In this document: piece by piece, positions 35,912 to 44,405 of the stretch
Numbering within the stretch: the first letter of the stretch is position 1
How the letters are laid out: each line of letters begins with the position of its first letter
Assembly (NCBI RefSeq): GCF_025917005.1
Contig: NZ_CP078091.1
Span: forward strand, 1,922,001 to 1,986,000
Origin: Porphyrobacter sp. ULC335
GTDB lineage: Bacteria; Pseudomonadota; Alphaproteobacteria; Sphingomonadales; Sphingomonadaceae
Direction of reading: 5' to 3'
DNA length: 64,000 nucleotides
Position numbers and translations under genes: made by a program
Notes under the pieces: generated by a model
The model's input: only the letters and a program-made list of their open reading frames with translations
Told to the model about the DNA's origin: nothing
Databases searched by the model: none

Positions 35912-38413
35912 TCAGAATGCGTAGCGCAGCGAAGCCGTGACGGTGCGGCCGTTCATCACCTGGGCATTGGTGATCCCGGAGGCGGGAATGGCCGGCGCCT
36001 GGATGGCCACGAAGGCCAGTTCGTCAAAGACGTTAAACGCGTTGAGCGCGACGGTCAGGCCATCGGTCGGGCGGTACTGCACGAAGGGGCTGACCAGAAC
36101 ATAGCCGGGCTGCACAAGCTGATTGACGTCCTGGGCAAAGCTTTCCGTCGTGCCATTGATAACAGCGCCGACAGTCACCTTGTCCAAAGCCACTTCAGGG
36201 CGTGCAAAGAAGGCAAAATCGGGGATATGGCGGGGGGTTAGCCCGTCGAAAGCGGGGTCGATCGCATCCTTGTCGATGCTCGCATCGGTGTAAGTCGCGC
36301 CGACCACTATTGCGAACGGGCCCTTGCGCCATTCGCCTTCGAATTCCACGCCCTTGGCGCTGTAGGTGCGGTTGACCGGGGCGACAAAGGCCTGACCGCT
36401 GGCATTGGCTGTAATCTGGAAATTGCGCTCGTCGGTCGAGGCCCAGAAACCGGTGAGGAAGGCGGACAGGCCATCCTTGCGGAACTTCACGCCGACTTCG
36501 GCCTGCTTGACGATCGAAACCGTAACACCGGGATCGCGCGGCATTCCGGTAAGCGGGTTGAGTGTCTCGGTACCGATCGCATTCTCCGCGCTCGCGCGCC
36601 CGCCGCGGCTGTAGCGGGCAAAGGCCGAAAGGCTGTCGGCAAAGCGGTAGTTCAGCCCGGCCGAGTAGGAGAGATAGTCGTAATCGTAATCAACAGGTGC
36701 GGGGCGGGTCAGCGGCAGCACGGCGACGCGGCTTTCCGCGACCGAGACCTGCCCGTCTCCATTGACGTCGAAAGGCACCGTGCCAACGCGACCATCGCCG
36801 AAATTGGCCGAGAACACCTGCCCGTTCACATTGCCTCTGTCCCAGCGGATCGAGGCACCGATCGCAAGCTTGCCGATCTGGTAATTGACCGAGCCATAGG
36901 GCGCGAGAATGTCGTAATCGACGTCGTAGCGGTTGTGGTAGATGCCGAAGGGCAGGCCCACCGCGAAGCCATAGGCAAGCGTGCCGCTATCCGTCACCGG
37001 AACGCCGGTCGCAGTGGTGATGTTGACCGGCGCGTTGCGCCCGCCGCCGGCAAGGTCCTGCAAAGTGCTGGTGAAGTTCCAGAACATCCGCACGTCCTGC
37101 CGCGAGTTGTAAACGCCCGCCGTGGTGGTCAGCTTGCCTTCGCCCACATCCCAGACACGGCTGGCGCGCAGGTCATTGGTGACGTTGTCGAGGCTTTCGA
37201 GATCGGCATAAATCCGCGCCGACAGCGCAAGCAGCCTTGCATCGGTGATGGCCTGACCGTTGAGCGGTCCCGCGGCGTAGCTGAGCCGTGCACCCGGCCC
37301 GCCAAAGGCCGAGAAGAACGGCGCAGGGGCGGTCAGGAACGGTGTGTTGTCGTTATATGCGCCGCTGATGTCGGAGAAGCGGAAGCGGTTGGTCACCGTC
37401 CATCCGGCCACATCAAACTGGGCTTCCAGCCCGATCGACTTGACCTGCGCGGCCAGCCCGTCGCGGGTGTCGAGCACGGTGCGGTTATTGTTGCGGTCAA
37501 CCTCGGCATAGCTGGAGGTCAACGGCGAAGCGTAGCCCTGCTCGCGAATGTCGTAGCCGGGGAGGAAGCCGAATTCAGGATTGGCATTGGTGCCGCTGAC
37601 AGTGATCGGCTGGTTACCGTAATTGGGCTGCTGATCGTCCAGATACTTGCCGTAGAACCGGATGTAGCCGCCTTCGAATTCCTTGGTGATATTGGCCTTG
37701 ATTTGGCCGCCCTTGAAGCCGTTGTAGCCGATGTCGCGGGGCCCCTCGCCGGTGCGGTAAAAGCCGCCAACATGGAAGCGCCAGCCATCGCCAAGCGGGC
37801 TGCCATAGGCAAAGTCGATGCGCTTCAGGTCGAAGCCGACGCCGGTCGATACCTGCATCATGCCGCCCTCGGTCTCGCCGGTGCGGGAGATGAAGTTGAT
37901 GAGCCCGCCGGGCGAGTTGGAAGCGAACGTCGAGGCCGAACCGCCGCGGATCGCCTGCACCTGCGAAAGGGTAAGGTCAGCGCGCAGGAACTGGTCGATC
38001 CCGGCAAACTGGATGTCGCCGAACTCGAGCACCGGCAGGCCATCTTCCTGAAGCTGCAGGAATTTCGATCCCTCTGCCGCCAGCGGCAACCCGCGGATGG
38101 TGATTGCCGAGAAGCCGTCGATGTCGGAGGTTTCCGAGCGGACACCGGGGATGTTCTGCATGATCCCGGCAATCGAGCTGACCGACAGCTGGGCAAGGTC
38201 CTCATCGTCAAGCACACTTGCTGAAATCGCGGAATCCAGCAGGTCGCGGCCCTTGGCGACGCCGGTCGTGAAGGTCTTTGCAGCCGGAGCAGGCGCGGGC
38301 GCTTGGGCCTCACCCCCCTGATCGGATTTGGCAGCGGCATCGTCCCCTGCATAGGCGGGCACGGCGGCGGTGGAAGCAAGCAGGGCGACAGTAAAAACGG
38401 TGCGAGCGCGCAT
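35912..38413 (-). CDS. TonB-dependent outer membrane receptor heading the chemotaxis operon
   Basis: This 833-residue protein has a signal peptide ('VFTVALLASTAAVPAYAGD'), a plug domain ('SVSSIAGIMQNIPGVRSE', 'ITIRGLPLAAEG', 'IRGGSASTFASNSPGGLINFIS') and a 22-strand beta-barrel. It ends in Phe ('VTASLRYAF') for BAM recognition. It imports a ligand across the outer membrane using TonB energy; the ligand is unknown. It is 42 bases upstream of MCP-2 on the same strand with no terminator between, so the receptor is probably co-transcribed with the che genes. I see no Fur box by eye. Confidence 0.92.
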   Translation of the reverse strand: MRARTVFTVALLASTAAVPAYAGDDAAAKSDQGGEAQAPAPAPAAKTFTTGVAKGRDLLDSAISASVLDDEDLAQLSVSSIAGIMQNIPGVRSETSDIDGFSAITIRGLPLAAEGSKFLQLQEDGLPVLEFGDIQFAGIDQFLRADLTLSQVQAIRGGSASTFASNSPGGLINFISRTGETEGGMMQVSTGVGFDLKRIDFAYGSPLGDGWRFHVGGFYRTGEGPRDIGYNGFKGGQIKANITKEFEGGYIRFYGKYLDDQQPNYGNQPITVSGTNANPEFGFLPGYDIREQGYASPLTSSYAEVDRNNNRTVLDTRDGLAAQVKSIGLEAQFDVAGWTVTNRFRFSDISGAYNDNTPFLTAPAPFFSAFGGPGARLSYAAGPLNGQAITDARLLALSARIYADLESLDNVTNDLRASRVWDVGEGKLTTTAGVYNSRQDVRMFWNFTSTLQDLAGGGRNAPVNITTATGVPVTDSGTLAYGFAVGLPFGIYHNRYDVDYDILAPYGSVNYQIGKLAIGASIRWDRGNVNGQVFSANFGDGRVGTVPFDVNGDGQVSVAESRVAVLPLTRPAPVDYDYDYLSYSAGLNYRFADSLSAFARYSRGGRASAENAIGTETLNPLTGMPRDPGVTVSIVKQAEVGVKFRKDGLSAFLTGFWASTDERNFQITANASGQAFVAPVNRTYSAKGVEFEGEWRKGPFAIVVGATYTDASIDKDAIDPAFDGLTPRHIPDFAFFARPEVALDKVTVGAVINGTTESFAQDVNQLVQPGYVLVSPFVQYRPTDGLTVALNAFNVFDELAFVAIQAPAIPASGITNAQVMNGRTVTASLRYAF

Positions 38414-38620
38414 GCGTCTAAAACTCCGGTTTCATGGGAAAAGTGATGAGCGTGGCAATAGGGCCGGACGCTTTAACCATGCCGTTTTGGCCGGATCGGT
38501 AATGCTACGTGGCAGAAGGTTGCCGCCTGTTCTGCGCGATTTCCCTTAGTTCTCCGTGTGATAACGTTGTCGCTCACCCGCTAACCTGCACCCTCTTTTG
38601 AGTGACCTAAGGCGGCGTGT

Positions 38621-39736
38621 TTGACCCTTCTTTTTCATCCCGATGATCTTGCTGTTTCCCCGCATGAGCCCGCGCGTACGCAACACCGCGCAGTGCATCA
38701 GCTGATGATCGAAGCGCGCAAAGCCGAAGACTTCGGCAAACCCCGCGCGGCTGCGTTGATGCAGGCACTGGCACGCGTGTTGCCTCACACAGGCGCGGTT
38801 TACGCTGTGATCGAGCACTGGCCGGGCGACCTTGCTTCGGACGGCGTGATTTTCCGGCTGAATGCAGGCTTGCACGCGCTTGCCCTGTCCGGACAAGGAG
38901 GCGCGCTTGGACGGCTTTATGGCGCGGGTGACTTACCTGCGCCCGCGCAGCTTGATGATGCGCTGGCGTACATGCTGGACAGCCATGCTTCCGATCTCCT
39001 CGGCTGGCTCGCGCATCCGACCCAGACCAACGAAGTCGCCCGGGTTGCCGGACTGGTGGCTGCGCTGCTCGAACTGGGGAGAAACCGTTCGCTGCCCTGC
39101 GAGGTGCTGGAGCTGGGCGCGAGTGCCGGTCTCAATCTCAATTTTCCGCATTATGCTGTACGTCTCGGCGGCTGTAATGTCTGCGCCCCGTCGAGCGCGG
39201 TGACCTTGACCCCGGGCTGGCGCGGGAAAGATGTGCCTGGCGGGCCGCTGGTCATCACGCAGGCGCGCGGCGTCGATCTCCATCCGCTCGATGTTTCAGA
39301 TGATGCGCATCGCCATAACCTCAAGGCCTATGTCTGGCCCGGCGAGGCCGCCCGCGCGGCCCGGCTCGACGCGGCCATCGGGATCGCCTTGCGCCATCCC
39401 CCGAAAGTGGCAACGGGCCTTGCGAGCGAATGGCTCGCGCGCCAGCTTGCCGTTCCGCAAGCGGCGGGCGTGCGACGGGTCGTGTTCCACTCGATGGTTT
39501 TGCAATATGCCGACGCGGCCGAGCGGGCTGCGATTGATGCTGCCTTTGCCGACGCGGGCCGACGTGACGACCCCGATCGTCCCCTCGCACGGGTCAGCAT
39601 CGAATGGCGCCCTGACCGCAAAGCGGTGGAGCTGCGGATTGCGCAGTGGGATGGCGGCGCGCAGCAGGGCGAGGCGCGGCTCGCGGCGATCTGCCACCCC
39701 TATGGCGAATGGATCGAGTGGCGCGGGCTCACCTGA
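38621..39736 (+). CDS. DUF2332 family protein
   Basis: This 371-residue protein matches DUF2332: 'HWPGDLASDGVIFRLNAGLHALALSG', 'FLSAD'-region helices, 'LELGASAGLNLNF' (a methyltransferase-like glycine loop) and 'VVFHSMVLQYADAAERAAI'. The 'E-x-G-A-S-A-G-L' loop suggests nucleotide or SAM binding, but the family is uncharacterised. The TTG at 38621 is the first start in frame and is uncertain; an ATG at 38705 would remove conserved residues. It is divergent from the TonB receptor, with 207 bp between them. Confidence 0.75.
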   Translation: MTLLFHPDDLAVSPHEPARTQHRAVHQLMIEARKAEDFGKPRAAALMQALARVLPHTGAVYAVIEHWPGDLASDGVIFRLNAGLHALALSGQGGALGRLYGAGDLPAPAQLDDALAYMLDSHASDLLGWLAHPTQTNEVARVAGLVAALLELGRNRSLPCEVLELGASAGLNLNFPHYAVRLGGCNVCAPSSAVTLTPGWRGKDVPGGPLVITQARGVDLHPLDVSDDAHRHNLKAYVWPGEAARAARLDAAIGIALRHPPKVATGLASEWLARQLAVPQAAGVRRVVFHSMVLQYADAAERAAIDAAFADAGRRDDPDRPLARVSIEWRPDRKAVELRIAQWDGGAQQGEARLAAICHPYGEWIEWRGLT

Positions 39737-39750
39737 GCGCGCGTTTGCGA

Positions 39751-41022
39751 TCAGGCCCGCGCTTGGCTGCGGTAGGCGCTGAGGAACACCAGTTCGCGCA
39801 GTTGGGAATCTTCGGGGAGGTCGAGCCCGGACAAATCGGCAATGCTGACGATCCGCTCGTCGTCATTGCCTTGGGCAAGAGCGATGCGGTGCGGCAGGAT
39901 GCGCTCGCCCGATTCCAGCGAGTAAAAGGCCTGCACCACCGGCCGCATCGGATCTTTGCGATCCTCGTCGATCACCATCGCCAGCTTGCGGCTGCTCAGC
40001 ACCACAAAGGCGCCGACCGGGTAGAATCCGACGGTTTCGATGAACTGGCGCAGGATGTCTTCGTCGAAGGCGCCTTTCTGTGCGCGCATTGCCTCCACGG
40101 CGGCGGCCGGATCAAGCTTGGGGATCTTGTCGGTGCCGGCCATCAGGAATTCGAAGGTGTCGCAAATGGCGGCCATGCGGGCGACGACCGGGATGTCGGT
40201 TCCTGCAAGGCGCTTGGGATAGCCCCGGCCGTCCATCCGCTCGTGGTGGAGGAGGCAGCCGTCAAGCACCAGCTGCGGCAGGCCGCCGTCGTTCTCAAGC
40301 GCACGGTGGCCCAGAAGGACATGGCTTTGCCAGACGCGCTCATCAAGATTGCGATAATTGCCGCCGGGCGGATCGCCAGCGACCGGCAGATAGATCACGC
40401 CGATGTCCAGCAGCAGTCCCGCGAGCCCGCAATTGTGGATGTCCTGCGCGGGCAGTTTCATGCGGTCCGCCAGCGCCACCATCAACGCGCTGACCGACAG
40501 GGCATGGCGGAAAATCTGCTCGTTCTTGAGCTTGCACCGCATGAGCCCGCTGAAGGCCTGCGGGTTGCGCCGGACCGAGGCGAGAATATCGCTGACAACC
40601 GGCTCCACCTTGCGCACATCAAGCGCCTTGCCCAGCCGTGCGGCGATAAAGGCCTTGTTGAGCTTCTCCCTTGCCTGATCGGCAATCGCGGCGGCGCTTT
40701 CGAGTTCCTGCGTCATCGAGACCGGCTGCGTGGCTGACTGCTGCACTGCACTGCGCTGCCTGATGCTCTTGATCCGCGACGTTGCGGGTGAGTCCGGTTG
40801 CGGTGCCGCGGGTGCCTTCGTATGGGCGGGCGAGGACATGTCCTTGCCCTTCGCCGTGTCGATCACGACCGCGCGCAAGCGGCTCTCCTTGATCGCGGCG
40901 AGCTTTTCCGTGTCCTCGATCAGGAACTTTGCTTTCCAGAACGGATGGTCGAACCAACCGCCCTCGAACTTGTGGACGAACATGCCCAACTGAAGTTCGG
41001 AAACTGCGATCTGCTTCAACAT
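39751..41022 (-). CDS. HD-GYP domain protein with DUF3391 N-terminus and altered HD motif
   Basis: This 423-residue protein has DUF3391 (residues 1-62, 'MLKQIAVSELQLGMFVHKFEGGW') and a C-terminal HD-GYP domain. The domain keeps 'HHERMDGRGYPKRLAGTDIP' and 'ARMAAICDTFEFL'. The HDIGK motif reads LDIGV, losing the metal-binding His. HD-GYP enzymes hydrolyse c-di-GMP with a di- or tri-iron centre, so activity may be lost or weakened, leaving a binding or effector role. The start at 41022 matches the family N-terminus. It lies between chemotaxis receptors and may link taxis to c-di-GMP. Confidence 0.88.
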   Translation of the reverse strand: MLKQIAVSELQLGMFVHKFEGGWFDHPFWKAKFLIEDTEKLAAIKESRLRAVVIDTAKGKDMSSPAHTKAPAAPQPDSPATSRIKSIRQRSAVQQSATQPVSMTQELESAAAIADQAREKLNKAFIAARLGKALDVRKVEPVVSDILASVRRNPQAFSGLMRCKLKNEQIFRHALSVSALMVALADRMKLPAQDIHNCGLAGLLLDIGVIYLPVAGDPPGGNYRNLDERVWQSHVLLGHRALENDGGLPQLVLDGCLLHHERMDGRGYPKRLAGTDIPVVARMAAICDTFEFLMAGTDKIPKLDPAAAVEAMRAQKGAFDEDILRQFIETVGFYPVGAFVVLSSRKLAMVIDEDRKDPMRPVVQAFYSLESGERILPHRIALAQGNDDERIVSIADLSGLDLPEDSQLRELVFLSAYRSQARA

Positions 41023-41130
41023 GGAGTTTGCCCTACTTCCGGGGATTGCGTTCGGGTTTTTAGAGATTTGTTCTTTGCAATTGGCTGGCACGGTCCCCGG
41101 CAAATTACCTAGCTACGGGCAAGGGGCTGA

Positions 41131-43035
41131 TCAGAATTCGCTCCAGTCGTCCTCGTCTAAGTCGGTTGTGAGGGCTGGTGCGGGTTTGCGGGCGAGGTTG
41201 CCGGTGACTGGCGGCGGTGCGGGCTGTGCGGGCTGTGCGGGCTTGCGGGGGGCGGGGGCTATGCGCGCGGCTGGAGCCGGAGCGCGGGCGGGTGCGGGTG
41301 CGACGTAGCTTGCAGGTGCTGCCTGTTCTGCGCCGCTCACCCGGAACTGGGCGACCAGCTCGCTGAGACGCTGCGCCTCGGAGGACAGGCTGCGGGTCGC
41401 AGCGGTGGATTGTTCGACCATGGCAGCGTTCTGCTGGGTCATGCGGTCGATGGTGCCGACTGCGACGTTCACCTGCTCGAGGTTGCTGGCCTGCGCGGCG
41501 GTGGTCTCGGCGATCGCGCCGACCTGCTCGGTGACCGATCCGACCTGCGCGACGATCTCGGCGAGCAGCGTGCCGGTCTCGCCGACAAGGCTCACCCCGT
41601 CGCCGACATGGGCGGTGGACTTGTCGATCAGCGCCTTGATGTCGCGCGCGGCCTCGGCAGAGCGCTGGGCGAGGGCGCGGACCTCGTTGGCGACCACGGC
41701 AAAGCCCTTGCCCGCCTCGCCGGCACGCGCTGCTTCGACACCTGCGTTAAGCGCGAGCAGGTTGGTCTGGAACGCGATGCCGTCGATCACGTCGATGATC
41801 TGGGTGATCTCGCGCGCGGAGTGCTCGATCGCGCCCATTGCGGCGACCGCCTTGCCGACCACGGCCCCGCCTTCGGTGGCGCGGGTGTGGGTCTTGGCGA
41901 TGGCGGTCTTGGCGGCGATGGCGTTGTCGGCGGACTGGCGGGTGAGGCTGACGGTGGTTCCGACCGATGCGGCGGTCTCTTCAAGGCTGGCGGCCTGCTG
42001 TTCGTTGCGCAGGGCGAGGTCTTCGGATGCGGCGCGGATCTCGTCGGAACTGGTGCGCACGCCGCTGGCGGTGGAGCGCACCGCACCGATCATCGCCTCA
42101 AGCTTGCCGACCGAGGTGTTGAACGCATCCTGCAACCGCTGATGCTCGCCCGGCGGCATGCCGCTGATCCGGTGAGTCAGATCACCCTCGGCAAGGCGGT
42201 CCAGCGCGCCGGAGAGAGTTTCGACAACTTCACCCTGTTCCTCAGAACGCGCCTTGTCCGATTTGAGCGCGGCGCGGAATGTCTCGATCGCGCGGCTCAT
42301 CGTGCCGATCTCGTCCTCGCGGTGGATCGTGGTCACCCCTGCATCATGGTCGCCCGCGGCCATGTCGTGCATGGTTTCGGCGGTGATGTAGATCGGCCAG
42401 AGCACCTTGCGCCGGAACGCAAGGTAAGCGCCTGCCAGAACACCCAGCACGAGCAGCACGGCCACAAAGCCACCGGCAATCACCAGCATCTGGATGACTG
42501 CATTCTGTTCCTTTGCCGCAGCCGTCAGGCTTTCGCTTTGCGCCACCAGATCGCCATTGGCGCTGCGGTGCGCGCGATAGATCAGCAGAAGCCTGCGATG
42601 CGAGGCTTTCATGGCCGGTTCGTCCCAGCGCTTGGCGGCGGGTTTCAGTGAGGTGTTGATCTCGTCCCAGAAGGCCTTGCTGGTCTCCTGCGCATACTTG
42701 TCCAGATCCGCCTTGAGCTTGTCTGAAAGCGGTCTCTGCGCCCAGCGGCGTTCGGCTGCCCAGTACTCCTCTTCCAGCTTCCTCAGACGCTCCTCGTTGA
42801 TGGCATAGGCATCCCGGTGGATCGCCATGATGCTGGCGTTGCTGAAGGCTTCGACGAGAAACATCGGCGGGGGCAGAATATCGGCGCGGAAATCGGAGAG
42901 CATTTCCTCCTCGTTATCGAGCGCGCCGCCATTCCGTATCTGGTTCATTCCGATGCCCGCGGCCAGCAGGATTGCCGCCACGAACCCGCCGAGCGTCATT
43001 GCGCCGACCCGCGAATATCTCTCGATCGTCATCAT
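41131..43035 (-). CDS. Methyl-accepting chemotaxis protein with 4HB-like sensor and xWxxF tail (MCP-3)
   Basis: This 634-residue receptor has helix 1 (about residues 12-30), a ~160-residue periplasmic helical bundle rich in Glu/Arg/Trp, helix 2 (about 198-220), a HAMP domain and a signalling hairpin. From '[15 protein letters not shown]' onward it is almost identical to MCP-1 at protein and DNA level, including the C-terminal DWSEF. The Met at 43035 is preferred over the longer frame because it precedes the membrane helix directly. It probably uses the CheA/CheW of the neighbouring operon. Confidence 0.93.
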   Translation of the reverse strand: MMTIERYSRVGAMTLGGFVAAILLAAGIGMNQIRNGGALDNEEEMLSDFRADILPPPMFLVEAFSNASIMAIHRDAYAINEERLRKLEEEYWAAERRWAQRPLSDKLKADLDKYAQETSKAFWDEINTSLKPAAKRWDEPAMKASHRRLLLIYRAHRSANGDLVAQSESLTAAAKEQNAVIQMLVIAGGFVAVLLVLGVLAGAYLAFRRKVLWPIYITAETMHDMAAGDHDAGVTTIHREDEIGTMSRAIETFRAALKSDKARSEEQGEVVETLSGALDRLAEGDLTHRISGMPPGEHQRLQDAFNTSVGKLEAMIGAVRSTASGVRTSSDEIRAASEDLALRNEQQAASLEETAASVGTTVSLTRQSADNAIAAKTAIAKTHTRATEGGAVVGKAVAAMGAIEHSAREITQIIDVIDGIAFQTNLLALNAGVEAARAGEAGKGFAVVANEVRALAQRSAEAARDIKALIDKSTAHVGDGVSLVGETGTLLAEIVAQVGSVTEQVGAIAETTAAQASNLEQVNVAVGTIDRMTQQNAAMVEQSTAATRSLSSEAQRLSELVAQFRVSGAEQAAPASYVAPAPARAPAPAARIAPAPRKPAQPAQPAPPPVTGNLARKPAPALTTDLDEDDWSEF

Positions 43036-43156
43036 GCTTTGCCCTGTTGGGCCCGCGGACCTGCGCCGACACGGGCGAATTACAGGGTCCGGCTTACATG
43101 CGGTTCTGGTAAGGTGTTTTTGCCATGCGCCTATGCGCAAGCCCCTAAGCGAAGCG

Positions 43157-43172
43157 CGCGAATTTGTTCGCG
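43157..43172. promoter_or_regulatory. Palindrome in MCP-3/cheB-like divergent region
   Basis: CGCGAA-TTTG-TTCGCG is a perfect six-base inverted repeat between the divergent MCP-3 and CheB-like genes. It may be an operator; no regulator is identified. Confidence 0.35.
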
Positions 43173-43217
43173 GCTCGCACGCTAACGCAGCCGTTCAAAG
43201 CGCGCCGAAAGGTGTGC

Positions 43218-43235
43218 CCGGCCAGCAGCGGCCGG
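43218..43235 (+). promoter_or_regulatory. GC-rich hairpin in 5' region of cheB-like gene
   Basis: CCGGCC-AGCAGC-GGCCGG is a perfect hairpin 31 bp before the start of the CheB-like gene. If transcribed it would fold strongly in the leader. No T-tract follows. Confidence 0.35.
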
Positions 43236-43266
43236 TTCAGGATCGAAAGCGAGAGGCTGAGCGAAC

Positions 43267-44301
43267 ATGGCCAATGTGAGAGTACTGGTAGTCGACGATT
43301 CCGCAGCAATGCGTGCATTGTTCTGCGACATCCTCGACAATGCCAAGGGCGTGGATGTGTGCGGCACGGCCAAGAACGCCGATGAAGCACGCGACCAGCT
43401 CGACAAGCTGAAACCCGACGTGCTGACGCTTGATGTCGAGATGCCGGGCATGAGCGGGATGGAGTTCCTCGAAGAGGTGATGACGACCCGGCCGATGCCG
43501 GTCATCATGCTCTCCAGTATCACCCAGGCCGGAACCGGCACCGCGCGGCGCGCGATCGAGCTGGGGGCGGTGCATTGTTTTCCCAAGCCGCTCCACACTT
43601 CGCGCGAGGAGTTTGATGCGACCGTGCGGCAGCTGGGCGATATCGTTCTGAAGGCCGCCGCGGGAGAGTTGCAGCCCGGCGGCGAGAGCGCAGGGGCAGG
43701 CTCGGGCGGCGGCGCGCGCTATCGCAGCGATGGGCGGATCGTCGCGCTCGCTTGCGGGGCCGCGGGGATCGAGACTGCACGGCAGGTGCTGGCTGCCTAT
43801 GATGCGGCTTGCCCGCCCACGATCGTGCTGTTCGATGCCGAACCTGCAGCAGTCGAGAACGCAGTGCGCGCGATGCGTCATTCGCTCCCCTGCCAGTTGG
43901 GCGATGCGGTCGACGGCGTGACGCTGGAGCCGGGCAAGGTCTGGCTCGCGCACGACCCGACTCGCCACGTTATCGTCGAGCCGGGCGAGCCGCCGCGCCT
44001 GCGACTGGTCGAGCGCGATCCGGTCAATGGCTGTCGCCCCTCTGCCGACCTGTTGTTCGGCTCGCTCGCGCGCACCGGACTTCCAGCACTTGGCGGTCTG
44101 CTGACCGGCAGCGGCACGGATGGTGTGCGCGGCCTTGGCATCCTTTCCGAGACCAAGGGCAAGGTGTTCGTGCAGCGTCCGGCCGACTACGCCCCCCGTG
44201 ACCGCTATGATGCTGTACGTGCGCAAGGCCTTGATCTTGCCGATCTGCGGCAAGAGGCTGTCCCCGATTGGATTTTGGAGGCGACCAACGCGGATAGTTA
44301 A
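43267..44301 (+). CDS. CheB paralogue with lost methylesterase active site (pseudo-CheB)
   Basis: This 344-residue protein has an intact receiver domain: 'VLVVDDSAAMRALF', phospho-Asp in 'DVLTLDVEMPGMSGMEFLEEV', 'VIMLSS' and 'HCFPKP'. A Gly-rich linker and a CheB_methylest-like domain follow. Aligned with the CheB at 28134, the catalytic GAST motif is ACGA (Gly164 in place of Ser), the 'QHI' His is Asp ('LFDAE'), and only the final Asp ('LTGSGTDGVRG') remains. It should lack esterase activity and may act as a receiver, decoy or phosphate sink on the pentapeptide-bearing MCPs. It is divergent from MCP-3. Confidence 0.85.
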   Translation: MANVRVLVVDDSAAMRALFCDILDNAKGVDVCGTAKNADEARDQLDKLKPDVLTLDVEMPGMSGMEFLEEVMTTRPMPVIMLSSITQAGTGTARRAIELGAVHCFPKPLHTSREEFDATVRQLGDIVLKAAAGELQPGGESAGAGSGGGARYRSDGRIVALACGAAGIETARQVLAAYDAACPPTIVLFDAEPAAVENAVRAMRHSLPCQLGDAVDGVTLEPGKVWLAHDPTRHVIVEPGEPPRLRLVERDPVNGCRPSADLLFGSLARTGLPALGGLLTGSGTDGVRGLGILSETKGKVFVQRPADYAPRDRYDAVRAQGLDLADLRQEAVPDWILEATNADS

Positions 44302-44405
44302 TTTGGGGTTAGTCGCATAAAACCACCGTATCGGGCGCTTTTTTGCCTTTGCCTGACTAACATGTTGGGATAGGGCAGCCCTTCAAGATTTGAGGGGGAA
44401 TCGAC

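Noticed and set aside
41085-41110. TGGCAC stretch upstream of MCP-3 end considered as a sigma-54 promoter
   Set aside because: The TTGCA half at the needed spacing is missing.
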